Shown here: in pieces, positions 23,598-31,529 of the stretch
Numbering within the stretch: the first letter of the stretch is position 1
Layout of the letters: each line of letters starts with the position of its first letter
Assembly (NCBI GenBank): GCA_018060985.1
Contig: JAGOUZ010000003.1
Location: 1 to 47,355 of the forward strand
DNA: 47,355 nucleotides
From: Minisyncoccota bacterium
GTDB taxonomy: Bacteria; Patescibacteriota; Minisyncoccia; Phycocordibacterales; SBAW01
Direction of reading: 5' to 3'
Made by a program: the position numbers and the translations under genes
The notes under the pieces: generated by a model
The model's input: the letters and a program-made list of their open reading frames with translations, nothing else
Database searches by the model: none
Told to the model about the DNA's origin: nothing

Positions 23598-23659
23598 GCT
23601 CGTGAGTTTACTCGCGAGCCCTTTCAAGCTCTTGAAGCAATTCGAGACTTTGAAAGGGG
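23598..23659 (+). promoter_or_regulatory. Double-hairpin module 6 (between island genes 7 and 8)
   Basis: Hairpin 1: GCTCGTGAG (23598-23606) with CTCGCGAGC (23611-23619). Hairpin 2: CCCTTTCAA (23619-23627) with TTGAAAGGG (23650-23658), continuing inward with one C/C mismatch. The 29 nt that follow are nearly identical to those after module 5 (AGTAGC...GCGAAACCCATTCACCCA). Confidence 0.82.
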
Positions 23660-23705
23660 AGTAGCAAGACGCGAAACCCATTCACCCACAGCATGGGAGA
23701 ATAAA

Positions 23706-23933
23706 ATGGAAATGTTTGCATGGGGAATGATATTAGGAAACTTCTTTCCAATCATTCTCGTTATCCTGGTCGTTCTCCTTGTCGTGGCTGGCCTCGTGGT
23801 CGCCAAGACAGGAACAGTCATTCTCACCTTTCGTGGATGGAGAGGGGAAGCGGTTCTTCTTGGCGGAGCGGTCCGTCGCGCGTTCTTCTGGACGCTGATG
23901 TTCGTCATGGTGGCACTTATCGCGCTGCCGTGA
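23706..23933 (+). CDS. Small membrane protein, island gene 8
   Basis: A 75-residue protein with two hydrophobic segments (FFPIILVILVVLLVVAGLVV and AFFWTLMFVMVALIAL) joined by a basic loop with three arginines. The ribosome binding site is GGGAG, 6 nt before the ATG. It is the last coding gene of the island and is followed by module 7. Membrane location is certain in outline; function unknown. Confidence 0.72.
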   Translation: MEMFAWGMILGNFFPIILVILVVLLVVAGLVVAKTGTVILTFRGWRGEAVLLGGAVRRAFFWTLMFVMVALIALP

Positions 23934-23938
23934 CGAAT

Positions 23939-24006
23939 GGGGTCGGCGAACGTCGACCCCTCGTTTCAAGCGCTTTAGGTCCAAGGCCTAGAGAATTTGA
24001 AAGGGG
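23939..24006 (+). promoter_or_regulatory. Double-hairpin module 7 (after island gene 8)
   Basis: Hairpin 1: GGGGTCG (23939-23945) with CGACCCC (23954-23960). Hairpin 2: CCCC and TTTCAA (23957-23969) with TTGAAA and GGGG (23997-24006), with inner TAGG/CCTA. CCCC at 23957-23960 belongs to both hairpins. AGTAG follows. Confidence 0.8.
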
Positions 24007-24279
24007 AGTAGTTCCCTTGTTCTCACGCAGCCCCCCTCCTAAACGCCAGCGGGATAGGAGAGTGAGAGGCGCGGAGGCGCGTGGCGGTCGCTTAGTAACT
24101 GGACCAGGTAACTGCGTACCAGTGAACAGCGGCCGCCCGCTGCCTATTAACAGTTCTTTGTTTTGCGTGTGGTGTTTTTTGTGGCCGCTAGTGTGCTGTA
24201 AACGGATCCTCTAATGCACTCAACTTCGGTTGAATGCATCCGCTTGCAGCACTGTGGCGGTCACGGCCAATAAGCAAAC
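24007..24279 (+). other. Structured non-coding tail of the island (possible ncRNA)
   Basis: No plausible gene. It contains a 10-bp stem GGCGGTCGCT (24083-24092) with AGCGGCCGCC (24128-24137) enclosing ACTGG/CCAGT (24098-24102 with 24119-24123). A UUCG-capped hairpin is built from TCAAC and GTTGA (24214-24239). A terminator follows at 24280. It is preceded by module 7 just as the coding genes are, so it may be a non-coding member of the array. Confidence 0.45.
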
Positions 24280-24307
24280 GCCGCTTCCGAAAGGAGGCGG
24301 CTTTTTG
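24280..24307 (+). terminator. Terminator closing the accessory island
   Basis: GCCGCTTCC (24280-24288) pairs with GGAGGCGGC (24293-24301) around a GAAA loop, followed by TTTTT. Confidence 0.92.
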
Positions 24308-24343
24308 CGTATCCAAATAATCAAAAAATGATATAGTTGCGGA

Positions 24344-25102
24344 GTGAAGAAACGTCTTGTTGTCGGTAACTGGAAAATGTATGTCGAAAATCCGCAGGAG
24401 GCGCATGCCTACGCGCTCCAGCTTAGGCGCAAAGTGCGCGGCCTCTCGGGTGTAGAAGTGTGGGTTGCTCCTCCGTACCCATTTGTGCCGGGCGTTGCCA
24501 AGGTGCTCGAGAGCTCGCCGGTACATGTGGGCGCTCAGGATGTCGCCCCCTTTGAAAATATTCCGCACACTGGAGCAGTTTCTGCAAAGATGCTGAAGAA
24601 CTCTGGCGCGCTGTTTGTGATTGTCGGCCACTCGGAGCGCCGCGCACAAGGGGAGAGCGAGCAGGATGTGCGTGCCGCTTTAGAGCGCGCTGCTGAAGCG
24701 GGCCTTGCGCCGATACTTTGCATTGGCGAGACCGAGCGCGAGAAAGACGGCGAACATGTAGCGGTGCTTGAGCGTCAGCTTACAACTGCGCTCGACAAGC
24801 TCGCTCCCGCGGCACTTAAAAAGTTGGTCGTGGCGTACGAACCCGTGTGGGCGATAGGAAAGCATGGTGTTGACGCTATCGACCCTGCAGGACTTGAAGA
24901 GATGGTTATTTTTATTAAGAAAGTGCTCACTGAACTTACCGACCGCACTCGCGCGCTTAAAGTACCGATACTCTACGGAGGCTCGGTTGAAGCGGATAAT
25001 GCCGCGGCGCTGCTACAGGGCGGAGGTATTAACGGATTTTTGGTGGGGCACGCAAGTACTAAGTTAGAAACCTTTTTCCCAATAATACAGGCATGCAAAT
25101 AA
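24344..25102 (+). CDS. tpiA: Triosephosphate isomerase
   Basis: A 252-residue TIM starting with GTG. Catalytic residues are visible: Lys in VGNWKMY, His in IVGHSERR and Glu in VAYEPVWAIG. The phosphate-binding YGGSVEADNAAALL and GFLVGHAS are also present. It interconverts dihydroxyacetone phosphate and glyceraldehyde-3-phosphate in glycolysis. TATAGT (24332-24337) is exactly 6 nt before the GTG with no Shine-Dalgarno. Its partner pgk follows. Confidence 0.98.
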   Translation: MKKRLVVGNWKMYVENPQEAHAYALQLRRKVRGLSGVEVWVAPPYPFVPGVAKVLESSPVHVGAQDVAPFENIPHTGAVSAKMLKNSGALFVIVGHSERRAQGESEQDVRAALERAAEAGLAPILCIGETEREKDGEHVAVLERQLTTALDKLAPAALKKLVVAYEPVWAIGKHGVDAIDPAGLEEMVIFIKKVLTELTDRTRALKVPILYGGSVEADNAAALLQGGGINGFLVGHASTKLETFFPIIQACK

Positions 25103-25132
25103 GGCTACGTAAAAGCAAGTTCTCAGGAACGC

Positions 25133-25158
25133 GGAACATTTCCTGGTAGAAATGTTCC
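25133..25158 (+). repeat. Perfect inverted repeat between tpiA and pgk
   Basis: GGAACATTTC (25133-25142) and GAAATGTTCC (25149-25158) with a 6-nt loop. There is no T tract, so it could be an operator or an RNA hairpin. Confidence 0.6.
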
Positions 25159-25228
25159 TAAGTTTCGCGCCGTCGCGCTCACTACATTCCTTCAAACCTC
25201 TTTTTCTCCGCCGCGATATACTACCTAC

Positions 25229-26308
25229 ATGCAACTAAAGACTGTCAGAGATGCAGATGTTACCGGAAAGCGCGTGTTGGTACGTGTGGATTTTAATGTA
25301 CCGCTTAAGGATGGCCTGGTTGTAGACGATGCGCGCATTAAGGCGGCGATCCCCACAATTAATTTACTTAAAGAAAAAGGTGCGGCACAAATTTTATTGC
25401 TCACCCACCTCGGCCGCCCAGACGGCAAAGTGGTAGAAGAACTTCGTACTGCCCCTATTGCTAAAAAGTTAACCGAGCTGGGAGTAACTGGTGTAGAGAT
25501 GCTCGAGAATATTCGCTTTGAAGCTGGGGAAGAAACAAATGACCCTGCGCTCGCACAACAACTTGCAAGTATGGCCGATGTATTTGTAAACGATGCCTTT
25601 GCAGCAGCACATCGCGCTCATGCCTCGACCGTGGGTATTACCAAACTGCTGCCAAGCTACGCGGGGTTGTTGATGGAGGGCGAAGTAGAAAAACTTTCAG
25701 CAGCGCTTACGCCGCCCCAAGGCGCCATTGCCATAATTGGTGGCGCTAAATTTGAAACCAAGCAGCCTTTGATAGAAAAATTGCTCACTATGTACAGCAA
25801 AGTGCTTTTAGGTGGCGCGCTTGGTAACGATGTTATTAAGGCGCGCGGACACGCTGTCGGTGCCTCGATGGTCTCTGTGGTACCAGTGCCGGTGCCCCTT
25901 GCGATTAACGACAGCCTCGTAGTGGCTGTCGACGCTGTAGTGGGCGAGCCGAACAGTAACTCCGAGCGCACGGCACTCATTAACGATATCCGTGCCGTTG
26001 AGGGCATTGTAGATATTGGCCCCAACACGGCGGCTGCCTGGGCGCGGGAGATTGGCCAGGCACCCTTTGTGCTATGGAATGGCCCTATGGGCGTGTATGA
26101 GCGCGGATTTACTCGTGGCACCGATGCGCTCGCTCAAGCACTTACGACTGCAACAACACCTGCAGTGGTTGGCGGCGGCGATACTATTGCTGCAGTTTCA
26201 AAATTTTCTTTTGATCACTCGCGCGTATTCCTTTCGACCGGAGGGGGAGCGATGCTGGAATTTTTAACTAGCGGGACCTTGCCAGCATTGGAGCCGCTTA
26301 AAAAATAA
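25229..26308 (+). CDS. pgk: Phosphoglycerate kinase
   Basis: 359 residues, shorter than the usual 390-400 but with all core motifs: VLVRVDFNVPLKDG, LTHLGRPDG, FVNDAFAAAHRAH, IGGAKFETK, LWNGPMGVYE and VGGGDTIAAV. It makes ATP from 1,3-bisphosphoglycerate. TATACT (25217-25222) lies exactly 6 nt before the ATG. tpiA and pgk are consecutive but each appears to have its own promoter. Confidence 0.98.
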   Translation: MQLKTVRDADVTGKRVLVRVDFNVPLKDGLVVDDARIKAAIPTINLLKEKGAAQILLLTHLGRPDGKVVEELRTAPIAKKLTELGVTGVEMLENIRFEAGEETNDPALAQQLASMADVFVNDAFAAAHRAHASTVGITKLLPSYAGLLMEGEVEKLSAALTPPQGAIAIIGGAKFETKQPLIEKLLTMYSKVLLGGALGNDVIKARGHAVGASMVSVVPVPVPLAINDSLVVAVDAVVGEPNSNSERTALINDIRAVEGIVDIGPNTAAAWAREIGQAPFVLWNGPMGVYERGFTRGTDALAQALTTATTPAVVGGGDTIAAVSKFSFDHSRVFLSTGGGAMLEFLTSGTLPALEPLKK

Positions 26309-26324
26309 AAAAGTTGTGCACAGG

Positions 26325-26352
26325 TTGCACTCTTAAATTCGATGAGTATAGT
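26325..26352 (+). promoter_or_regulatory. Promoter of the small gene at 26400
   Basis: TTGCAC (26325-26330), 16 bp, then TATAGT (26347-26352), about 48 nt before the start codon. TTGTGCACA lies just upstream. Confidence 0.65.
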
Positions 26353-26399
26353 GTGAATAGGCTGGGCGCTTGTACAAAAACCCATACGGGGGAATCGTG

Positions 26400-26558
26400 A
26401 TGAACGATAGAATGTTGAACTACTCGGGAGTGTCAACGGACACTGGGCCGTATCCTCCCGAACGCGCCATGCGGCGCAACGATCTCCTCGGCTTCCTCAA
26501 GGGAGCTGTCGCGGTGGTGGTGTTCATCGGCATCATCGCCCTTTTTCTGCTCGCTTGA
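26400..26558 (+). CDS. Small tail-anchored membrane protein
   Basis: A 52-residue protein from the ATG at 26400, chosen because ACGGGGGAA precedes it. A polar N-terminus (MNDRMLNYSGVSTDTGPYPP) is followed by one C-terminal transmembrane helix (GAVAVVVFIGIIALFLLA). It is a complete one-gene unit with promoter, ribosome binding site and terminator, like the other accessory genes in the window. No family is recognised. Confidence 0.72.
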   Translation: MNDRMLNYSGVSTDTGPYPPERAMRRNDLLGFLKGAVAVVVFIGIIALFLLA

Positions 26559-26581
26559 TTTCTGGGCGCGGTGCCAAACTT

Positions 26582-26613
26582 CCGACCACTCTTCATGGGT
26601 GGTCGGCTTTTTT
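26582..26613 (+). terminator. Terminator of the small membrane protein gene
   Basis: CCGACCAC (26582-26589) pairs with GTGGTCGG (26599-26606), followed by CTTTTTT. Confidence 0.92.
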
Positions 26614-26941
26614 ATAGCGCTACTGCTTTTGACATGCCTTCGCGCGGAAGGAGGTGGATGTGCGTATGCGGCACATCTTTACCAACAATAGAAAGCTGAA
26701 CGTAGCCAATCTTAGTATCTTTCTTCATATCTGTAGCAAGCTGTTTTGCAACACGAAAAAGTTTGTCCGAAAGATCATCGGGCAATTCCTCAAACCAGGT
26801 GTAGTGCGCTTTAGGAATAAGGAGTGTGTGGCCGGGAACTTTTGGATGAATATCTAAAAAGGCAATAGTGTCAGCGTCTTCGTGCACTTTGTTTGACGGA
26901 ATCTCGCCCGCGGCAATTTTGCAAAAAATACAATCAGTCAT
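26612..26941 (-). CDS. HIT family nucleotide-binding hydrolase
   Basis: A 109-residue histidine triad protein. It starts CIFCKIAAGEIPSNKV and carries the triad HTHIHLLPR near the C-terminus. HIT proteins cleave nucleoside phosphoramidates or dinucleotides. It is divergent from recJ, and their -10 elements overlap in the palindrome at 26947-26956; TATACT is 6 nt before the ATG. Confidence 0.95.
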   Translation of the reverse strand: MTDCIFCKIAAGEIPSNKVHEDADTIAFLDIHPKVPGHTLLIPKAHYTWFEELPDDLSDKLFRVAKQLATDMKKDTKIGYVQLSIVGKDVPHTHIHLLPREGMSKAVAL

Positions 26942-26946
26942 GGCTC

Positions 26947-26956
26947 TAGTATACTA
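26947..26956. promoter_or_regulatory. Shared palindromic -10 for HIT and recJ
   Basis: The 10-mer TAGTATACTA reads TATACT on both strands. It lies 6 nt from the HIT ATG (minus) and 7 nt from the recJ ATG (plus). No good -35 is evident on either side. Confidence 0.65.
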
Positions 26957-26962
26957 AACCCG

Positions 26963-28624
26963 ATGAAACAATACCGTGTGCGCTCGCGCGAGCATCCAGA
27001 CCTAGTTACTGACCTCCTCCAAGCACGCGGCGTCATGGGCGAAGCGGCACAGGAGAACTTCTTAAACCCCTCGTTTGAGCGCGATAGCCATGACCCGATG
27101 CTGCTCCCCGACATGGAAGTGGCCGTTGATAGAATTCTTGCCGCAAAGAAAAACGGTGAGCACGTGTGCGTGTGGAGCGACTACGACTGCGACGGCATTC
27201 CGGGCGGCGTGATGCTTACAGAATTTTTGCGCGATATTGGATTAACGATTACGCACTACATACCGCATCGTCACAAAGAAGGGTTTGGATTAAACCGCGA
27301 CGGGATAGATGAGCTGAAAGAAAAAAATGTGTCGCTCATTATTACTATCGACCTTGGCACCAGCGAGCACGAAAATATTGCGTACGCCAAAACGCTGGGG
27401 ATCGATGTGATCGTAACCGACCACCACTTGCCGTCGCATGAGCTCCCGCCTGCGCTGGCGGTGATTAATCCAAAACGTTCGGACTCGAAGTATCCGTTTG
27501 ATAGTTTGTGCGGTGCAGGTACCGCGTGGAAGTTGGTGCAGGGCATTTTGACAAAAGACCGCACCGGCTATGCTGACGGAAAAGAAAAGTGGCTGATAGA
27601 CTTGGTTGGTATTGCAACGCTCTCTGACATGGTGCCCTTGGTGGGCGAGAACCGGATGCTCGCGCATCACGGACTCCTCGTTATACGCAAAGGCCGCCGC
27701 CCGGGACTTACGGCACTCTTAAAATTATTGCGCATAGCACCACGCACACTAACCGAGGACGACATTGGCTTTATGGTTGCGCCGCGCATCAACGCCGCGT
27801 CGCGCATGGACAATCCAAGTATTGCAGCGCGGATGCTTGCTGCTAAAGAAGTGGATGAGGCAACGGCGCTTGCCAAAGAGCTCAACCATATTAACGACGA
27901 GCGCAAAGGGGTGGTGGCTGCAACGGTTAAAGAAATAAACCATCGCATTAAAGAGTCGGCACATTTGATTGAAAGCCCGGTCATTGTGATGGGTAGCCCA
28001 AAGTGGCGCCCGGGCGTATTGGGCCTCGTTGCAAACAAACTCGTCGAGACCTATCACAAGCCGGTATTTTTGTGGGGGAGGGAAGGCGGCGAAGTGCTAC
28101 GCGGCTCGGTGCGATCGCCCGACATAAACATTGTCGACCTGATGACCGAGGCCAGTGATGCGTTTTTAGAATTTGGTGGACATCATGCCTCGGGTGGATT
28201 TTCTGTTGGCGAAGAGCGCGTGCATGAACTTGGTGCGCGATTAAGCAAAGCGTATGAAACGCTTTCGCAGGGTGCCACGGCAATGCCAGACGTTATTCTT
28301 GATCGCGAGCTTTCTCTTGCAGAAGTGCCGTTTGCCCTGCGCGGGCTCACTACCCTTGCCCCTTTTGGCGAAGGGAACCGCAAACCGTTATTTCTCTTTC
28401 CTCGCGTTTCAATAACGTCGACACGTGTCTTTGGTAAGCAGCAGAACCATCTAGAAGCGATGCTCTCCGATGGATACGATGCGCCGATCTCCGGGATTTC
28501 ATTTTTCTCTACACCGGAATCGTTTCAGAAACCGCTGGCAGCAAATACGCGCGTTGATGTTGTGGGACACGTAGAACGTGATTGGCGCGGTAAGCCCAGA
28601 GTGCGTATTGTAGAAGTACTATAA
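26963..28624 (+). CDS. recJ: Single-stranded-DNA-specific exonuclease RecJ
   Basis: A 553-residue DHH/DHHA1 phosphoesterase. Motifs: WSDYDCDGIPGG, VTDHHLP (DHH), GAGTAWKL, and the DHHA1 signature FGGHHASGGFSV. The C-terminal OB-like domain ends DVVGHVERDWRGKPRVRIV. It degrades 5'-tailed single-stranded DNA in recombination and repair. RNase H starts 6 nt downstream, so the two probably form an operon. Confidence 0.96.
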   Translation: MKQYRVRSREHPDLVTDLLQARGVMGEAAQENFLNPSFERDSHDPMLLPDMEVAVDRILAAKKNGEHVCVWSDYDCDGIPGGVMLTEFLRDIGLTITHYIPHRHKEGFGLNRDGIDELKEKNVSLIITIDLGTSEHENIAYAKTLGIDVIVTDHHLPSHELPPALAVINPKRSDSKYPFDSLCGAGTAWKLVQGILTKDRTGYADGKEKWLIDLVGIATLSDMVPLVGENRMLAHHGLLVIRKGRRPGLTALLKLLRIAPRTLTEDDIGFMVAPRINAASRMDNPSIAARMLAAKEVDEATALAKELNHINDERKGVVAATVKEINHRIKESAHLIESPVIVMGSPKWRPGVLGLVANKLVETYHKPVFLWGREGGEVLRGSVRSPDINIVDLMTEASDAFLEFGGHHASGGFSVGEERVHELGARLSKAYETLSQGATAMPDVILDRELSLAEVPFALRGLTTLAPFGEGNRKPLFLFPRVSITSTRVFGKQQNHLEAMLSDGYDAPISGISFFSTPESFQKPLAANTRVDVVGHVERDWRGKPRVRIVEVL

Positions 28625-28630
28625 AGAATT

Positions 28631-29344
28631 ATGTCTGACATACTCATATACTCCGACGGTTCATCCAAAGGGAATCCTGGCCCTGGTGGTTGGGGAGCTA
28701 TAGTGGCAGCGCACGATACGGTGCGAGAGCTTGGGGGGAGAGCGGAACATACTACCAACAATAAAATGGAGTTGCTGGCCGCTTTTGAAGCGCTTAAGTC
28801 TATACCTCATGACCCCACCATTTCAGTAGTGATTCGTACGGATTCCAAATATGTTATGAGTGGTGCCACTATGTGGCGGTGGGGTTGGCTAAAGAGTGAC
28901 TGGAAAACAAAAGAAGGAAAAGATGTAATTAATCAGGATCTCTGGAAACCATTCTCCAGCTTATTACATACGTGGGGCAAACAGGTGCAATGGGAAAAAG
29001 TTGGCGGACATGTTTCTATACCGGCAAATGAGCGGGTGGATGACATTGCACAGTCCTTTGCCGCAGGTGAGCCTATCAAACTATATTCCGGTTCTCGAAA
29101 AGAATATTCTGTTGATGTTACAAGTGTTGAGGTAGATACGGAGCGACAAGAAAAAAAGAAAGAAGTGAGCGGCAGATCAAAGATTGCAGCGTACTCTTAT
29201 ATTAGTGAAGTCGACGGTACGGTACTGACTCACAAGACGTGGGCGGAGTGCGAGGCACGGGTAAGGGGAAAGAGGGCACGCTTTAAGAAAGCTATCTCAA
29301 AGGATGAAGAGGGGCAGATAATAAAAGAATTTTCAAAACGGTGA
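28631..29344 (+). CDS. rnhA: Ribonuclease HI with extra C-terminal domain
   Basis: A 237-residue protein. Residues 1-145 are a complete RNase HI with the catalytic residues visible: Asp in YSDGSSKGNPGPGGWG, Glu in NNKMELLAAF, Asp in IRTDSKYV and Asp in NERVDDIA. After a charged linker comes a ~50-residue domain (AAYSYISEVDGTVLTHKTW and ECEARVRGKRARFKKAIS) that resembles the viroplasmin-like hybrid-binding module, but placed at the C-terminus rather than the usual N-terminus. It removes RNA from RNA/DNA hybrids. Confidence 0.92.
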   Translation: MSDILIYSDGSSKGNPGPGGWGAIVAAHDTVRELGGRAEHTTNNKMELLAAFEALKSIPHDPTISVVIRTDSKYVMSGATMWRWGWLKSDWKTKEGKDVINQDLWKPFSSLLHTWGKQVQWEKVGGHVSIPANERVDDIAQSFAAGEPIKLYSGSRKEYSVDVTSVEVDTERQEKKKEVSGRSKIAAYSYISEVDGTVLTHKTWAECEARVRGKRARFKKAISKDEEGQIIKEFSKR

Positions 29345-29368
29345 TGTTGAGGGTAGGGAGTAAAGGCA

Positions 29369-30853
29369 ATGCTCGTCTATAATGTTGCAGCAGGAATTTG
29401 TGTAGGTATTGCGAGCGTATTTTTATTTGGAGTTGGGGCATGGGTTGGTGTGGCGGTATTAGTGCTTGGAGCCGGCGCATTAAGTGCCGGCTTTTTGTAT
29501 AGATACACAAATTGGATTTTTGTGGCTCTACTGCTTTGTGGCGTGTCGCTCGGCATTGCACGCGCGGAGCTATACACAAATTCTGAAAACAATCAGACGC
29601 TGCAAACGTATGCCGGCAAGGAAACGGTACTTGAGGGGAGGGTGGTTAACGACCCCGAGCGGCGCGAGACCTCGCTCCACGCACATGTGTTGGTTGAAAA
29701 AGTGGGGGACGCAGAAGCGTCGGGCAAACTACTCGCCATACTTGCACGCGACACGCAAATTAATTTTGGCGACCGTGTAACCATTAAAGGCAACATTGTT
29801 TTGCCCGAAAGTTTTGAGACTGATACCGGACATTTGTTTGATTACCCGGGATACTTGCGGGCGCGCGGTATCCAAACACTGATGCGTTACGGAAGTGTTG
29901 CTAATGTTGAGCCAGGTAGTTTTTCTCTCCGCACAATATTATTCAGCATTAAACACACGTTCGAGCGTGCCATCGAACGTTCGCTCCCCGAACCCGATGC
30001 GTCGTTGATGGAAGGCATGCTCTTAGGCGAGCGGCGCGGCATACCAAAAGATTTGAACGACGCACTAATTGTCGCGGGCCTGATACATATTGTCGTACTG
30101 TCTGGGTACAACATTTCAATTGTTGCCGAACAAATTCTACGACTCTTTGGTTTGGTGGCGCGAAAAAGAGTTGCACTCATACTCGGCGCTGCAGCAATTA
30201 TTTTATTTGTCGTGATGGTTGGTGGCGGTGCAACGGCGGTGCGTGCCGGCGTGATGGGTACTATCGCCATACTCGCGCGCTATGTTAATCGGCCCGCAGT
30301 AGCGCTACGCGCACTTGCAGTTGCTGCAACAGGAATGATTGTGTGGAACCCGACTACACTGCTTTACGACCCGTCCTTTATTTTGAGTGTGCTCGCAACC
30401 TTTGGGCTGATTACGTTAAGCCCCTCCGCAGAAAAGTTTGTAAAATTTTTTCCTGAAGCATTTGGCTTGCGCTCCATAGCCGCCTCGACACTAAGCGTGC
30501 AGGTGTTTGTACTGCCGGCGCTCTTTTACTACACCGGCATCTTTTCTGTGTGGGCATTGCCGGCAAACCTGTTGGCGCTGCCAACAGTGCCACTCGCTAT
30601 GTTGAGCGGGTTTGTAACCGGAGCAGTGGGGCTTGTAAGCAGCTTTTTGGCCCTGCCGTTTGCCTTGCTGGCGCACCTGTTGGTGGAGTGGCTGGTGCTC
30701 GTAGCCAACATGGCCGCAGCCATGCCGCTTAGTTCGTTTACCATCGCCGCCTTCCCAGCCTGGGTGCTCGGGTTGGTGTATATACCCTTAACCGGGTTTG
30801 CTATTTACAGCTATCGAAACGCTGTGCAATCACACCCCAATTCAAATTTTTGA
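29369..30853 (+). CDS. comEC: ComEC/Rec2 competence membrane protein, channel part
   Basis: 494 residues with an N-terminal pair of helices, an OB-like soluble domain (about residues 75-165) and then the Competence domain with many transmembrane helices. The signature GLIHIVVLSGYNISIV is present. The metallo-beta-lactamase domain that normally follows is absent; a separate protein at 32004 supplies it. ComEC forms the inner-membrane channel for transforming DNA. A weak ribosome binding site (GGGAG) precedes the ATG. The end overlaps the SOD gene on the other strand by 53 bp. Confidence 0.93.
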   Translation: MLVYNVAAGICVGIASVFLFGVGAWVGVAVLVLGAGALSAGFLYRYTNWIFVALLLCGVSLGIARAELYTNSENNQTLQTYAGKETVLEGRVVNDPERRETSLHAHVLVEKVGDAEASGKLLAILARDTQINFGDRVTIKGNIVLPESFETDTGHLFDYPGYLRARGIQTLMRYGSVANVEPGSFSLRTILFSIKHTFERAIERSLPEPDASLMEGMLLGERRGIPKDLNDALIVAGLIHIVVLSGYNISIVAEQILRLFGLVARKRVALILGAAAIILFVVMVGGGATAVRAGVMGTIAILARYVNRPAVALRALAVAATGMIVWNPTTLLYDPSFILSVLATFGLITLSPSAEKFVKFFPEAFGLRSIAASTLSVQVFVLPALFYYTGIFSVWALPANLLALPTVPLAMLSGFVTGAVGLVSSFLALPFALLAHLLVEWLVLVANMAAAMPLSSFTIAAFPAWVLGLVYIPLTGFAIYSYRNAVQSHPNSNF

Positions 30854-31391
30854 AAAATGCCTCAATATATTTGCCTTTGCCGCTTGCACCATAGTCGAGT
30901 AGGAACGCGTGTTCCCACACATCGAGCGCAAGTATAACGGGGAGGGTGGCGAAGTGCCCTTGGTGCTGCTCGCCGCTAAAGCCAGTGAGGAATTGCTTGG
31001 CAACCGGGTCCCAATACAGGAGCGCCCAGCCCGGGCCGCGCATCTTGGCTATTGCCGTAAGGTAGCCAACCAAATGGTCCTGCTTCATATACTCGGTCTC
31101 GATCTGCTTCATCAGAGGACTGTCTGCCGCAAGCGGCGCAGGGCCGCCCTCAAACTGGCTAAAGTAGAGTTCGTGCAGGCGCATGCCGCCAAACTCGAAC
31201 GAACGGCGGCGTACCAGCTCTGAAATGGCGTGGGCGTTCTTCTCGGCATCCTGCGCGTACTCGGTGAGTAGAGCAGACATGTCGTTAAAGTTCTTAACGT
31301 ATCCGGCATAGAGGCCCAAGTGCTCCTCGATAGACTTTTTAGAAATTCCATCGAGCTCGGGAATGTTGAACGTTTGTGCTTCGTATTTCAT
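30801..31391 (-). CDS. sod: Superoxide dismutase, Fe/Mn family
   Basis: 196 residues from the ATG at 31391 (start MKYEAQTFNIPELDG). Metal ligands expected for the family are visible: His in SIEEHLGLYAGYV, His in MRLHELYFSQF, and Asp and His in LALDVWEHAFLLDYG. The second His of the usual HHxxHH stretch is replaced by Tyr/Leu. It removes superoxide, which is notable for a presumably fermentative host. It converges with and overlaps the end of comEC. A TATACT lies 10 nt before the ATG. Confidence 0.93.
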   Translation of the reverse strand: MKYEAQTFNIPELDGISKKSIEEHLGLYAGYVKNFNDMSALLTEYAQDAEKNAHAISELVRRRSFEFGGMRLHELYFSQFEGGPAPLAADSPLMKQIETEYMKQDHLVGYLTAIAKMRGPGWALLYWDPVAKQFLTGFSGEQHQGHFATLPVILALDVWEHAFLLDYGASGKGKYIEAFFKNLNWGVIAQRFDSCK

Positions 31392-31529
31392 ATATAGCGT
31401 AAGTATACTCGCGCTTTGATGAAGATGAAGCGAACAGGCACTCTTCTTGCAAAACACATATTGGTGTGGGATTATGGCGCCAGATAGCTTTCTAGGGCGC
31501 CGCTATGCGGCAAATGCGGGGAGTGAATC

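Noticed and set aside
21151-24006. Resemblance of the hairpin array to integron attC cassettes
   Set aside because: The modules lack the GTTRRRY/RYYYAAC core sites and there is no integron integrase in the window; the only tyrosine recombinase is a Xer-type at 6.3 kb. The layout is similar, so a different cassette mechanism is not excluded.
24083-24137. RNase P RNA fragment
   Set aside because: CCAGGTAACTG resembles a piece of bacterial RNase P RNA, but the universal GAGGAAAGTCC and the matching P4 partner are absent.
25133-25158. LexA (SOS) box before pgk
   Set aside because: The GAAC/GTTC halves are spaced differently from the Bacillus-type LexA site and pgk is not a damage gene; it is kept only as an inverted repeat.
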